The translations under genes were made by a program, and so were the position numbers. DNA of 64,000 nt from Sphingopyxis yananensis (GTDB lineage Bacteria > Pseudomonadota > Alphaproteobacteria > Sphingomonadales > Sphingomonadaceae). The notes beneath the pieces were generated by a model, which saw only the letters and a program-made list of their open reading frames with translations, did no database searches and had not been told where the DNA came from. Shown piece after piece: positions 16,122 through 24,036 of this stretch; within the stretch, counting starts at the first letter, position 1; every line of letters starts with the position of its first letter. The stretch lies in assembly GCF_020687785.1 (NCBI RefSeq), contig NZ_JAJEWI010000009.1:1-64000 (forward strand). Direction: 5' to 3'.

Positions 16122-16565
16122 ATGTTTTACCTGATCTTGATTGCCGCCATCACCGTTTTAACTGTCGGCTTTATCGCCGCTCTGGTTCATCACCCGTTGG
16201 ATGGCTTTGCGGGGCCTGATGCCACGGCCACCATATGGGTTAAGAAAACACTGCACTTTTGCCGCTGCGCCGGAATTTGGGCAGGCGGGTTTATGGCCGC
16301 TCTGTTCGCCTTGGCATGGCTTAAATGCCAAAGCCTTTGGCTTTATGGGGCGGCGTCACTGGTCATTGGCACCAGCGTGATCGCTTATTGCGCCACCCTC
16401 GCCATCACTGGCCTTGGCATTATATTTTTTTGGAAAGACATGATCCAGCGGCGCAGCCAAGACTTTTGTGTGGCTGCGGCCTTGGTTCTTTTGGTCGGCG
16501 GCGTCTTTGGCATTTATCACAGCCTGAGCCTGTTCTTTGTGCCGGTTTATTCGGCCATCGCATGA
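16122..16565 (+). CDS. Membrane protein inserted between M and L
   Basis: This 147-residue protein has four hydrophobic segments, at about 2-22, 50-69, 71-100 and 117-140, with short charged links. It has two Cys near residue 47-49 (FCRCAG). No family is recognised. P2 has no gene between M and L, so this is an insertion. Its stop overlaps the start of L (ATGA), so it is translationally integrated into the head operon. It could be a lysogenic-conversion or superinfection-exclusion factor, or an accessory holin; the sequence does not decide. Confidence 0.65.
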   Translation: MFYLILIAAITVLTVGFIAALVHHPLDGFAGPDATATIWVKKTLHFCRCAGIWAGGFMAALFALAWLKCQSLWLYGAASLVIGTSVIAYCATLAITGLGIIFFWKDMIQRRSQDFCVAAALVLLVGGVFGIYHSLSLFFVPVYSAIA

Positions 16566-17032
16566 CCTTTGTCGCCCGCCCCCCTGCGGCACCCCAAGGC
16601 GCGGAACCAACGCTGACCAATGACGGGTTTTTCCCTGATATTGATCTGGCACAGGTCCGCGATATGGGGCGCATCCCCACGACGCTGACGGGTTCGCGCC
16701 TGCGCGCCGCGCTGATCGGGGCGGTGCTGTCGGTCGGCATTGATCTGGCGGATTTCAAACAAGCCGCCATCGCCAACGGATTTGCCAGCCTTTCGGATAT
16801 GCCCGCCCCCCAATTGGACGGGCACAGCGTCCAGACGCTGCGCTATTTGCGCGCTGTCACCTTGCTGGCCAAGGCCGAATTGATCGAGCGTCACCGCGAT
16901 TATGACACCACCACAGCGGGCAGCGCCCAAGCGGATGATCTGGTCCAGTCAATTGGCGATCTGCGCCGCGATGCCATGCACGCCATCCGCGATATTTTGG
17001 GCGTCACCCGCACCGTGGTGGACCTGATCTGA
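16562..17032 (+). CDS. L: Head completion/stabilisation protein (P2 gpL-like)
   Basis: The 156-residue product carries the gpL pattern: NDGFFPDIDLAQVRDMGRIPTTLTGSRLRAALIGAV, then ANGFASLSDMPAPQLDGHSVQTLRYLRAVTLLAKAELIERHRDYD and a closing RRDAMHAIRDILG. In P2 this protein binds filled heads at the connector before tail joining. The ATG at 16562 overlaps the stop of the preceding membrane gene, and the X gene starts at its own stop, giving a tightly coupled series. Length is close to P2 gpL (169). Confidence 0.9.
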   Translation: MTFVARPPAAPQGAEPTLTNDGFFPDIDLAQVRDMGRIPTTLTGSRLRAALIGAVLSVGIDLADFKQAAIANGFASLSDMPAPQLDGHSVQTLRYLRAVTLLAKAELIERHRDYDTTTAGSAQADDLVQSIGDLRRDAMHAIRDILGVTRTVVDLI

Positions 17033-17262
17033 TGGCCGAAGCCCGCAAATTGGTGGCGCGCCAAGGCGACAAATTGGACCTGATGCTGTGGCGCGACATG
17101 GGCCTTGGCGCGTCCGAAGTGGGCCGCGTTTTGCGGGCCAATCCGGGCCTTGCGGACCTTGGCCCGATCTTGCCCATCGGCACGATTGTCACCGTGCCCG
17201 CCACCAACACCGCCCAGCAAAATGCCACCCGCATTCACGCCACCGTTAAACTTTGGGACTGA
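17032..17262 (+). CDS. X: Tail protein X (P2 gpX-like, LysM-type)
   Basis: This 76-residue protein has the gpX pattern VARQGDKLDLMLWRDMG, RVLRANPGLADLGPILPIGTIVTVP and a final VKLWD. The fold is a single LysM-like domain that in contractile-tail phages helps hold tube or baseplate parts together. Its ATG overlaps the L stop (TGATG). It ends five bases before the holin-like gene, so lysis follows directly, as in P2 (X-Y-K). Confidence 0.9.
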   Translation: MAEARKLVARQGDKLDLMLWRDMGLGASEVGRVLRANPGLADLGPILPIGTIVTVPATNTAQQNATRIHATVKLWD

Positions 17263-17266
17263 AAAT

Positions 17267-17599
17267 ATGGACCTTCGCACCTTCCTGCAATCCGCATCGG
17301 AAATGGCCGGTTCGCTGGCCCCGTCGCTGATCGGTTCGGCGGTCGCCCAAGCATGGAAACCCGCGCTGGCATGGCGGGACCGCTTCCTGCAATGGATCGT
17401 CGGTTCCACCGTCAGCTATTATGCCACCATGGCCACCATCGCCGCCACCGGCTGGAATGACTTTGTGGCGCAAAGCATCGCCTTTGGCATCGCCATTGTC
17501 GCCTTTGACGCCACGCCGGTTCTGAAAAAATCCATCACCGAAACGCTGTCGGGTGTGCCCGCCCGCATCGCGGACCGCATCCTTGGCAAGAAAGGCTGA
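17267..17599 (+). CDS. Holin-like protein
   Basis: The 110-residue product has hydrophobic segments at about 12-29 and 47-62 and a third at about 71-85 (SIAFGIAIVAFDATPV). The C-terminal tail is basic (ILGKKG). Position between X and the peptidase gene is where P2 places its holin Y. Holins form inner-membrane lesions that time lysis. No clear family signature is present, so the call depends on topology and position. Confidence 0.65.
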   Translation: MDLRTFLQSASEMAGSLAPSLIGSAVAQAWKPALAWRDRFLQWIVGSTVSYYATMATIAATGWNDFVAQSIAFGIAIVAFDATPVLKKSITETLSGVPARIADRILGKKG

Positions 17600-17603
17600 C
17601 CCC

Positions 17604-18056
17604 ATGAAGCTGTCGCCCCATTTCAGCTTGGCCGAATTTACTGCGTCCGCCACCGCCACCGCGCGCGGCATCGATAACCGGCCCAATGTCGCCCAGATCA
17701 ACGCCATGCGCCTGCTTTGCACCAAGGTGCTGGAACCGCTGCGCGCCCATTTTGGCAGGCCCATTCGCATCACGTCCGGCTTTCGCTCGCCCCGTCTGTG
17801 TCTGGCGGTCGGGTCCAAAACCACCAGCCAACATGCGGCTGGCGAAGCGGCGGATTTTGAAATATCTGGCATCGATAATCTGACCGCCGCCAAATATATT
17901 CGGGACCGCCTGCCCTTTGATCAATTGATCTTGGAAAATCATGTGATCGGCGACCCCAACAGCGGCTGGATACATGCCAGCTATCGCGATGGGCGATTGC
18001 GCAAGCAAAGCCTGCGCTATGCGCGGGGCACCTATTTTGACGGGCTGGGCGGATGA
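17604..18056 (+). CDS. Endolysin, peptidase M15-type
   Basis: This 150-residue protein has M15A signatures: FGRPIRITSGFRSPRLC, SQHAAGEAADFEI (zinc ligands His and Asp in the SQH...AxD pattern) and a late GWIHASY supplying the third His. M15 enzymes hydrolyse peptide cross-links of peptidoglycan. It replaces the P2 lysozyme K at the same map position. No signal peptide is present, so it would depend on the holin for access. Its stop overlaps the start of the Rz-like gene. Confidence 0.88.
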   Translation: MKLSPHFSLAEFTASATATARGIDNRPNVAQINAMRLLCTKVLEPLRAHFGRPIRITSGFRSPRLCLAVGSKTTSQHAAGEAADFEISGIDNLTAAKYIRDRLPFDQLILENHVIGDPNSGWIHASYRDGRLRKQSLRYARGTYFDGLGG

Positions 18057-18451
18057 TTGGCAAATCGCATCTGGCCATGGCCGCCGCACTGGCGGCCTGT
18101 GCATCCGGCATCGGCGGCTTTTTCTATGGCACCAGCATGGGCCGCGCCGCCGAAGTAGCCGCGCAAAAGCGGGCTGATGACGCCGCCGACGCGGTGCGCC
18201 AGCAATTGCAAGGCCAGATCGATGCCGCTGCCATCGCGGCCCAGAACAAAGAATATCAGCGCCAAGCCAGCGTGAGGGAAATTCACAATGAAACCATCAA
18301 AATCATTGATCGGCCTGTCTATCGCAACGTCTGCATTGATGCTGATGGCGTCCGCTTGCTCGACCACGCGGCCACCGTCGCCAATGGCGCGGGTGGAACC
18401 CCGCCTGTGGGCACCGCCACCGATACTGCCCACGGTCCAGCGCGGCCCTGA
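18053..18451 (+). CDS. Rz-like inner-membrane spanin subunit
   Basis: This 132-residue protein has an N-terminal membrane anchor (about 6-25, LAMAAALAACASGIGGFFYG). A long Ala/Gln-rich coiled coil (about 30-85) follows, then a Cys-containing loop and a Gly/Pro-rich tail. This is i-spanin architecture. A second lipoprotein frame starts inside it, which is the typical Rz/Rz1 arrangement. Spanin pairs fuse inner and outer membranes in the last step of lysis. Sequence similarity to P2 LysB is weak; topology and context carry the call. Confidence 0.75.
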   Translation: MIGKSHLAMAAALAACASGIGGFFYGTSMGRAAEVAAQKRADDAADAVRQQLQGQIDAAAIAAQNKEYQRQASVREIHNETIKIIDRPVYRNVCIDADGVRLLDHAATVANGAGGTPPVGTATDTAHGPARP

Positions 18452-18596
18452 TGGCGACATGACCGGCGCGCAAAGCATCGCCAGCTTTGCCGCCCTTTAT
18501 GATGTTGCCGGCCAAATTCGCGAAAGCTTCCTTGCCCTGCAAGAACAAGCCGCCATCGCCCTGCAAAATCAGCCAAAACAGACCGAACAACCATGA
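18288..18596 (+). CDS. Rz1-like outer-membrane lipoprotein spanin
   Basis: This frame begins within the Rz-like gene and extends 145 bases past it. It has a signal peptide with lipobox MASAC at about residues 20-24, followed by a Pro-rich stretch (STTRPPSPMARVEPRLWAPPPILP), as in Rz1 proteins. It then has an unusual helical extension of about 50 residues, making it 102 residues in all, longer than classical Rz1. Its last bases overlap the start of the R gene (ATGA). Confidence 0.75.
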   Translation: MKPSKSLIGLSIATSALMLMASACSTTRPPSPMARVEPRLWAPPPILPTVQRGPDGDMTGAQSIASFAALYDVAGQIRESFLALQEQAAIALQNQPKQTEQP

Positions 18597-19120
18597 GAAA
18601 AGCCGATAGCCTGCGCCAATGGCTGACCGCAGCCTTGCCCGATCTGGCCATTCACCCCGACCGGCTGGCCATTTTTGTGGACGCTGGCCAGATCAAGGCC
18701 CGCGAGGCGCGCACCCTGTCATTCACCTATGCCTATACGCTGACCATTGCCATTTGGGATTATGCCGGTGATGCCGATCATATCATCGTGCCCATGCTGG
18801 CTTGGATTGAACAGGAACAACCCCAATTGCTGCGGCGCGGGGACAGTGAACCCTTTAGCTTTAAGGCCGAATTGCTGGATGGCGACACCAGCGATATCGT
18901 CATGGAAATTGCGCTGACCGAAGATCGGATTGTGACCATCGGCCAAGGCCAAGGCGGCGAAAGCGGCTATGATATCACGCGCCCGCCCGAACCCGATTAT
19001 GGCGATGATTTTGGCATTGGCAGCGTCAAATTCCACCATGGCTTTGCCAATCTGGAAAGCATCATCAACAGCAATGATCCCGATGCCATCATCACCGATG
19101 CTATCCCGCCCGACGCATAG
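18593..19120 (+). CDS. R: Tail completion protein R (P2 gpR-like)
   Basis: The 175-residue product opens MRKADSLRQWLTAALPDLAIHPDRLAIFVDAGQI, close to P2 gpR (LKPDSLRRALT...NPDMLRIFVDNG). It keeps SFTYAYTLTIAIWDYAGDADHIIVPMLAWIEQEQP. In P2, gpR acts in tail completion, probably at the head-proximal end. An acidic, Pro/Asp/Ile-rich tail (about 130-175) extends beyond the P2 protein. It is coupled to the Rz1-like gene by a four-base overlap. Confidence 0.9.
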   Translation: MRKADSLRQWLTAALPDLAIHPDRLAIFVDAGQIKAREARTLSFTYAYTLTIAIWDYAGDADHIIVPMLAWIEQEQPQLLRRGDSEPFSFKAELLDGDTSDIVMEIALTEDRIVTIGQGQGGESGYDITRPPEPDYGDDFGIGSVKFHHGFANLESIINSNDPDAIITDAIPPDA

Positions 19121-19131
19121 GCTGCGCCCAT

Positions 19132-19797
19132 ATGAGCGATGATTTTTCGGAAATTGAGCATGTTTGCGGCGCACTGGTGCGCAGCCTGTCGGCGGGGGAC
19201 CGCCGCAACCTGATGCGCGCCATGGCCCGCAAATTGGCGATCAGCCAGCGCCAGCGCATCACCGCCAACCGCGCCCCCGATGGCAGCGGATATGAACCGC
19301 GCAAAGACAAAAGCCCGCCAGTGCAGGGGCGCGGTGCGGCCTGTTTCCTCTACCCATCGGGCGGCGGCGGCGCACCGCGCAAAGTCATCATGAAAAGTTT
19401 CACATGGGGCGCGGGCCGCATGATGACCGGCTTTGACATCATGGCGGGCGGCATCCGATCCTTTGAATTTGACAAGATTGTGCAATGGCTGCCGGTGCCG
19501 GATGAACATAAAAACCGCAGCAACCCGCGCCGCCGTGGCGGCCTGCGCCGCCGCACCATGTTTCGGCGTCTGGCATCGTCAAAATTCCTGCGCGTCAACA
19601 CCAGCGATAGCGGCTTTTGGATCGGCTTCACCGGCAAAGTGGCCGAAATTGCCGATGTCCACCATAGCGGCTTGCGCGACCGGCCATCGCTGAAAGCGCA
19701 GATGACATCCTATCCCAAACGGGAATTATTGGGCGCAACCGATGCTGATAAAGATATGCTGATGGATATGATTTTAGGACACTTTTCTAATCATTAG
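19132..19797 (+). CDS. S: Tail completion/virion morphogenesis protein S (P2 gpS-like)
   Basis: This 221-residue protein follows R as in P2 and has gpS features: LVRSLSAGDRRNLMRAMARKLAISQRQRITANRAPDGSGYEPRK near the start, RTMFRRLASSKFLRVNTSDSGFWIGFTGKVAEIADVHHSGLRD, and a final YPKRELLGATDADKDMLMDMILGHF. These are the morphogenesis-family hallmarks (ANRxPDGSxYxPRK, YPxRxLLG). An inserted Gly/Arg-rich section in the middle lengthens it relative to P2 gpS (about 150). Its end overlaps by four bases with the leftward AbiGi-like gene. Confidence 0.9.
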   Translation: MSDDFSEIEHVCGALVRSLSAGDRRNLMRAMARKLAISQRQRITANRAPDGSGYEPRKDKSPPVQGRGAACFLYPSGGGGAPRKVIMKSFTWGAGRMMTGFDIMAGGIRSFEFDKIVQWLPVPDEHKNRSNPRRRGGLRRRTMFRRLASSKFLRVNTSDSGFWIGFTGKVAEIADVHHSGLRDRPSLKAQMTSYPKRELLGATDADKDMLMDMILGHFSNH

Positions 19798-20444
19798 GAG
19801 GCGTTAAGTATATCGGATATTATTTCGGGGTCCCACAACGGATCAATAAATGGGCAAGTGTAATTCGGACCTATCTCGTCTGCTTCAGCTTGCTCAAAAA
19901 ATCCTTTGGCGTTCTCATGGTATTCTTCAGGCAGTATCAGGAATGCAACATCATCCGGATTAAATCCATAATCTCCGAGCTTTCGCCACTCTCTTTCCCA
20001 CTCGAATTTATACTTATAATTATCGGTATATTTTGGCTCATCTATAAATGTGCTTAGTTGCCATATCGGGTCCCGAAGGTCGTCACTCGCTCTTGCGATG
20101 AGGGTTCGGATACCGTCTGGCAAACCGGATTCCGCATATGCGTACAAGATGGGATTGACGCCGTTGCGTTGACAATGGAATTTATGAAAAACTACACCGT
20201 ATGAAGACGTACCTTCAGATATGCGTTTTATTAACGGCAATGGAGTTTCACTAAAGCAGACAGATTTTAAATCTGAACGATCTCGTAACTTGCTCTGCGC
20301 AATTCCGAAAACCCCACCGGCTTCGATATTCCCAGCGTGCAATATACTCAATAAATCTCGGTAGGCATTATCACCTTTGGTGAAGTGGACCAAATATCGA
20401 GACATGTCGGACCATTCATCGCGGTAAATGTGATGATTATTCAT
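19794..20444 (-). CDS. AbiGi-like putative abortive-infection protein
   Basis: This 216-residue protein has the pattern of the AbiGi family (PF10899, distant DUF2971-like). YLVHFTKGDNAYRDLLSILHAG comes first, VCFSETPLPLIKRI follows, then YGVVFHKFHCQRNGVNPILYA, and later YKYKFEWEREWRKLGDYGF with DVAFLILPEEYHENA. In the lactococcal system AbiGi is considered the antitoxin of AbiGii; no toxin partner is seen nearby, and solitary homologues exist. It is leftward, AT-richer than its neighbours, and wedged between S and J at the place of the P2 orf30 moron site. It is probably an anti-phage cargo gene. The family name is from memory of motifs and should be treated as a hypothesis. Confidence 0.6.
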   Translation of the reverse strand: MNNHHIYRDEWSDMSRYLVHFTKGDNAYRDLLSILHAGNIEAGGVFGIAQSKLRDRSDLKSVCFSETPLPLIKRISEGTSSYGVVFHKFHCQRNGVNPILYAYAESGLPDGIRTLIARASDDLRDPIWQLSTFIDEPKYTDNYKYKFEWEREWRKLGDYGFNPDDVAFLILPEEYHENAKGFFEQAEADEIGPNYTCPFIDPLWDPEIISDILNAS

Positions 20445-20519
20445 TCACCCCCCCCTATTTATTGTAGGCCGGATATTCCACCCTACTCTCTATTTACAGC
20501 AAATTTCAAACCCTCAGTC

Positions 20520-20546
20520 CATTGGTAAAGCGCCCCTCTACCAATG
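20520..20546. promoter_or_regulatory. 27-nt palindrome upstream of J
   Basis: Arms CATTGGTA (20520..20527) and TACCAATG (20539..20546) are identical to those at 12992 and 24282; the 11-base core (AAGCGCCCCTC) differs slightly. It lies 34 bases before the J start and after the AbiGi-like promoter region, so it could restart late transcription after the insertion. Confidence 0.6.
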
Positions 20547-20580
20547 AAGCGCCTAGCCTTTGCCGCCCGCGTCAAACGAC

Positions 20581-21483
20581 ATGGGCGGCATGGCTGATGA
20601 AAGTTTTACCGCTGTTGATTTGTCGCGCCTTCCCGCGCCTGATCTGATCGAAACGCTGGATTTCGACACGCTGTTGGCCGATGCTACGGCGCTGATGCAG
20701 CAGCTGATGCCCGAATTTGTGGCGCGCCCTGCTGATCCTGTCATGAAATTGCTGCGCGTTTTTATCATGGAATGTTTGCGCCTGCGCCAGCGCGTGAATG
20801 ATGCCGCCCATGCCGTGATGCCTGCCTATGCCATTGGGGCCGATCTGGACAATATCGCTGCGCTGTTCGGTATCGCCCGCTTTGAATTGCAGCCCGCCGA
20901 CCCTGTGTTGGGCATAGCCGCCGTCATGGAAAGCGATGCCGATTTTCGCCGCCGCATGGTTTTGGGGCCAGAGGGTTATTCCGTGGCTGGTCCCGAAGGG
21001 GCCTATATCTTTCATGCGCTAAATGCTGACCCTGATGTGCTGGACGCCAGCGCCACGTCACCCGCCCCCGGCGAAGTGGTCGTTTCGGTGCTGTCACGAA
21101 CCGGCAATGGCACCGCGCTACCCGCGCTGTTGGACGCCGTGACCGCCCATGTTTCGGATGAAAGCCGCCGCCCGCTGACCGATTTTGTCACCGTGCAATC
21201 GGCCCAGATCATCCCCTTTGCCATCAATGCCACCCTGACCACCTATTCCGGCCCCGACGCCGATGTCGTGCTGGCCGCATCCCGCGCCCGCATTGATGAA
21301 TATGTGATCGAAAGCCACCGCATGGGCCGTGATATCACCCGTTCCGCCATCTTTGCCGCGCTGCATGGCGAAGGCGTGCAAAATGTCGTGCTGACGTCGC
21401 CCGCCGCCGATATCATTATCAGCCGGACACAGGCCCCGCACTGCACCGGCATCACGGTTAATTATGCGGGCACTGGCGAATGA
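20581..21483 (+). CDS. J: Baseplate assembly protein J (P2 gpJ-like)
   Basis: The product shows gpJ features: VDLSRLPAPDLIETLDFDTLLADATALMQ, PVMKLLRVFIMECLRLRQRVNDAAHAVMPAYAIGADLDNIAALFGIAR, then YIFHALNADPDVLDASATSPAPGEVVVSVLSR and RSAIFAALHGEGVQNVVLTSP. J homologues (T4 gp6-like) form the baseplate wedge. ATG 20581 or 20590 are both possible starts; the former gives 300 residues, typical for the family. The last bases overlap the I start (ATGA). In P2, V and W precede J; here J-I-H come first. Confidence 0.92.
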   Translation: MGGMADESFTAVDLSRLPAPDLIETLDFDTLLADATALMQQLMPEFVARPADPVMKLLRVFIMECLRLRQRVNDAAHAVMPAYAIGADLDNIAALFGIARFELQPADPVLGIAAVMESDADFRRRMVLGPEGYSVAGPEGAYIFHALNADPDVLDASATSPAPGEVVVSVLSRTGNGTALPALLDAVTAHVSDESRRPLTDFVTVQSAQIIPFAINATLTTYSGPDADVVLAASRARIDEYVIESHRMGRDITRSAIFAALHGEGVQNVVLTSPAADIIISRTQAPHCTGITVNYAGTGE

Positions 21484-22031
21484 TCGCGCCCAGCCAATTA
21501 CCGCCGCAATCCACCACGCTGGAAAAGGCATTGGAACAAGTGGCGGCGCATTTGCTGGACATCCGCACGGATATTCGGCTGGTCTGGTCGCCGGACAATT
21601 GCCCTGCCAAATTTCTGCCATGGCAGGCGTGGGGCTTTTCGCTGGATAATTGGTCCAGTGATTGGCCCGAAGGCATCAAGCGCGCCCGCGTCCGCCGCGC
21701 CATTCCGATTGCGCGGCAAAAAGGCACCGCCGCCAGCGTGCGCAGCGTCGTGGAAAGCTTTGGCGGGCAAGTCGCCATTCGGGAATGGTGGCAAAAAATG
21801 CCACGCGGCGAACCCTTCACCTTTGATCTCGTGCTGAATTTGGAACGCGACGGCGCGCCCGCCACGGCGGCCTTTGTCGATCAAGTAATTGCCGAAGTTC
21901 ACCGCGCCAAACCCGCCCGCAGCCATTTCACCTTCACCCAAGGCATCACCTCCGCTGGCCAAATTGGCCTGATCGCCGTTGCCCGCCCCTTCATTTTCGT
22001 CCGCATCGATGCCGATGCCCCCGCCGCCTGA
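21480..22031 (+). CDS. I: Tail protein I (P2 gpI-like)
   Basis: This 183-residue protein contains the family pattern LEKALEQVAAHLLDIRTDIRLVWSPDNCPAKFLPWQAWGFSLDNWSSDWPEGIKRARVRRAIPIARQKGTAASVRSVVESFGG. In the P2 family gpI caps the wedge and helps attach fibres. Start and stop overlap its neighbours in the normal J-I-H order. Length matches P2 gpI (176). Confidence 0.92.
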   Translation: MIAPSQLPPQSTTLEKALEQVAAHLLDIRTDIRLVWSPDNCPAKFLPWQAWGFSLDNWSSDWPEGIKRARVRRAIPIARQKGTAASVRSVVESFGGQVAIREWWQKMPRGEPFTFDLVLNLERDGAPATAAFVDQVIAEVHRAKPARSHFTFTQGITSAGQIGLIAVARPFIFVRIDADAPAA

Positions 22032-22042
22032 CTGGATCATTT

Positions 22043-23626
22043 ATGGCTGTTCAAATCATCATCACCAATGCGGGCCGCGCTGCCTTGATCAACGCCGCCA
22101 ACACCGGCACCAATCCGGTGCAGATCACACAAGTGGGCCTGTCCGCCACCGCCATTGTGCCCACCCCCGCCATGACCAGCCTGACCGGCGAAACCAAGCG
22201 CCTGTCCACTATGTCCGGCGATGTGGTGGCCGATGATGTCATTCACCTGACCGTTCGCGATGAAAGCAACCAAAGCTATTCGGTGCGCAGTTTCGGCTTG
22301 TATCTGGCCGATGGAACCTTGTTCGCGATTTATGGGCAGGCGGCCTTGTTGGTCCAAAAATCAGCGCAATCGATCATGCTGTTGGCGGTGGACGTTAAAT
22401 TTGCGGACATTGCCGCCGCCGATCTGACATTTGGCAACGCCGATTTCCTGTTACCTCCCGCCACCGAAACGGTGCAAGGCGTCATCGAGATTGCGACCCA
22501 GCCAGAAGCAAATACCGGCGTGGATGATCAACGCGCCCTGACAGCCAAGAAAGCGCGGGCGGCCTTGATGACATGGCTGTTGGCGCTGGACGGCGCGGGC
22601 AGCGGCTTGGACGCCGATCTGTTGGACGGACAACATGCCACCGACTTTTTGCAAGCGTCACTGTTCACCGGCACGCAAATTCTTTCGCGATTGATCGCCG
22701 TTGATGGTGCGGGCAGCGGGTTGGATGCCGATCTGCTGGACGGACAACATGCCAGTGACTTTTTGCAAGCATCGCTGTTCACCGGCGCGCAAATCCTGTC
22801 GCGGTTGATCGCCGTTGATGGTGCGGGCAGCGGGCTGGATGCCGATCTGTTGGACGGACAACATGCCAGCGATTTTCTGCCAGCATCGCTGTTCACCAGT
22901 GCGCAAATCCTGTCGCGATTGCTGACCGTAGACGGGGCAGGCAGCGGGCTGGATGCCGATCTGTTGGATGGGCAGGATGGCAGCTATTACGCCAATGTCA
23001 TCGCACGGTTGGGCTTCACGCCCTTGAACGCCACGGTCTACACCCCCGCCGATGTCTTTGCTAAAGTGCTGGGGCTGGACGGCGCGGGCAGCGGCTTGGA
23101 TGCCGATTTGCTCGATGGCTATCAGGCGACGGCTTTCTTGCAAGCTTCGCTGTTTACCGGCGCGCAGATCATATCACGGCTGGGCTACACGCCGTTGAAT
23201 ACAACCGCTTACACCGCCGCTGATGTGCTGGCCAAGGCGTTGACGGTGGACGGATCGGGCAGCGGGCTGGATGCTGATCTGCTCGATGGCCGCCACGCGT
23301 CGGATTTCGCGCTCTTGTCCGGCTGGGAATATGGCAGCAACGCCAATGGCTATTGGCGAAAATCGCCTGATGGCGTCATCGAACAATGGGGCAGTTTCAC
23401 TGGCAACTTTGCCGAAGGGGCACAAATCCGCAACTTCCCGATTGCTTTCACCGACCTCAATTCGGTGATGATGCAATCCAACACCATGAATACCGCAGGA
23501 ACCAATAATAACGATATATGGACGCAAAGCGGCCTAATTTCCCTGACCCAATTTCGGGTCGTCTTTCAGGCCACATCCAGCGGCAACTATGGTTCCGGCG
23601 CGCGCTGGTATGCGATTGGCAAATAA
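22043..23626 (+). CDS. H: Tail fibre protein (P2 gpH-like N-terminus)
   Basis: This 527-residue protein has an N-terminal baseplate-attachment part (about 1-175, VQIIITNAGRAALINAAN, a DUF3751-type fibre start). A repetitive shaft (about 180-430) with the motif DGAGSGLDADLLDGQHASDF follows, six copies in all. The C-terminal domain (about 430-527) begins GYWRKSPDGVIEQWGSFTG, typical of receptor-binding tips. The fibre determines host range. A tail-fibre assembly-like gene follows. Confidence 0.88.
   Translation: MAVQIIITNAGRAALINAANTGTNPVQITQVGLSATAIVPTPAMTSLTGETKRLSTMSGDVVADDVIHLTVRDESNQSYSVRSFGLYLADGTLFAIYGQAALLVQKSAQSIMLLAVDVKFADIAAADLTFGNADFLLPPATETVQGVIEIATQPEANTGVDDQRALTAKKARAALMTWLLALDGAGSGLDADLLDGQHATDFLQASLFTGTQILSRLIAVDGAGSGLDADLLDGQHASDFLQASLFTGAQILSRLIAVDGAGSGLDADLLDGQHASDFLPASLFTSAQILSRLLTVDGAGSGLDADLLDGQDGSYYANVIARLGFTPLNATVYTPADVFAKVLGLDGAGSGLDADLLDGYQATAFLQASLFTGAQIISRLGYTPLNTTAYTAADVLAKALTVDGSGSGLDADLLDGRHASDFALLSGWEYGSNANGYWRKSPDGVIEQWGSFTGNFAEGAQIRNFPIAFTDLNSVMMQSNTMNTAGTNNNDIWTQSGLISLTQFRVVFQATSSGNYGSGARWYAIGK
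22586..22970 (+). repeat. 114-bp repeats in the tail-fibre shaft
   Basis: Four consecutive DGAGSGLDADLLDG motifs start at 22589, 22703, 22817 and 22931, exactly 114 bp (38 residues) apart, with high DNA identity. Two further, wider-spaced copies lie at about 23080 and 23250. This is a coding repeat of a trimeric fibre shaft, not an array of another kind. Confidence 0.8.
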
Positions 23627-23640
23627 GCAGGACAGCAAGC

Positions 23641-24033
23641 ATGAAAATCTTTTTTGACCCCGCCAGCGCCAGCATTTTCGATACGGCCATTCACCCCAAC
23701 CCGCCCGCTGGTTCGGTGGAAATATCCGCTGCCCTGCACCAATCGCTGACCGAAGCCCAGATCGCGGGACTGATGATCATGGCGGGGCCAGATGGCCAGC
23801 CCCGCGCTGTTGACCCCAGCAGCCTGCTGTCTAGCGAAGAACAAGCCCACGCCATGCGCCACCAGCGGGACAGCCTGCTGCGGAACAGCGATTATCTGAT
23901 GATGGCCGATTATCCGCTGACCAGCGAACAGCGCGCCGCATGGGCCGATTACCGCCAGCAATTGCGCGACCTTCCCGAAACCACCACCGATCCGGCTGTC
24001 ATCACATGGCCGGTCGCCCCCACAGGAGCATAA
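23641..24033 (+). CDS. Tail fibre assembly-like protein
   Basis: This 130-residue protein starts MKIFFDPASASIFDTAIH and has LTEAQIAGLMIMAGPDGQPRAVDP in its middle. RNSDYLMMADYPLTSEQRAAWADYRQQLRDLPE is the signature of tail-fibre assembly chaperones/DUF4376-type proteins. P2 gpG occupies the same place after H. These proteins help fold or attach the fibre. The start follows the H stop by about a dozen bases. Confidence 0.8.
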   Translation: MKIFFDPASASIFDTAIHPNPPAGSVEISAALHQSLTEAQIAGLMIMAGPDGQPRAVDPSSLLSSEEQAHAMRHQRDSLLRNSDYLMMADYPLTSEQRAAWADYRQQLRDLPETTTDPAVITWPVAPTGA

Positions 24034-24036
24034 ACT

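Noticed and set aside
22586-23300. CRISPR-like repeat array
   Set aside because: The repeats are 114 bp, in frame, and encode the tail-fibre shaft. There are no short repeats with unique spacers.
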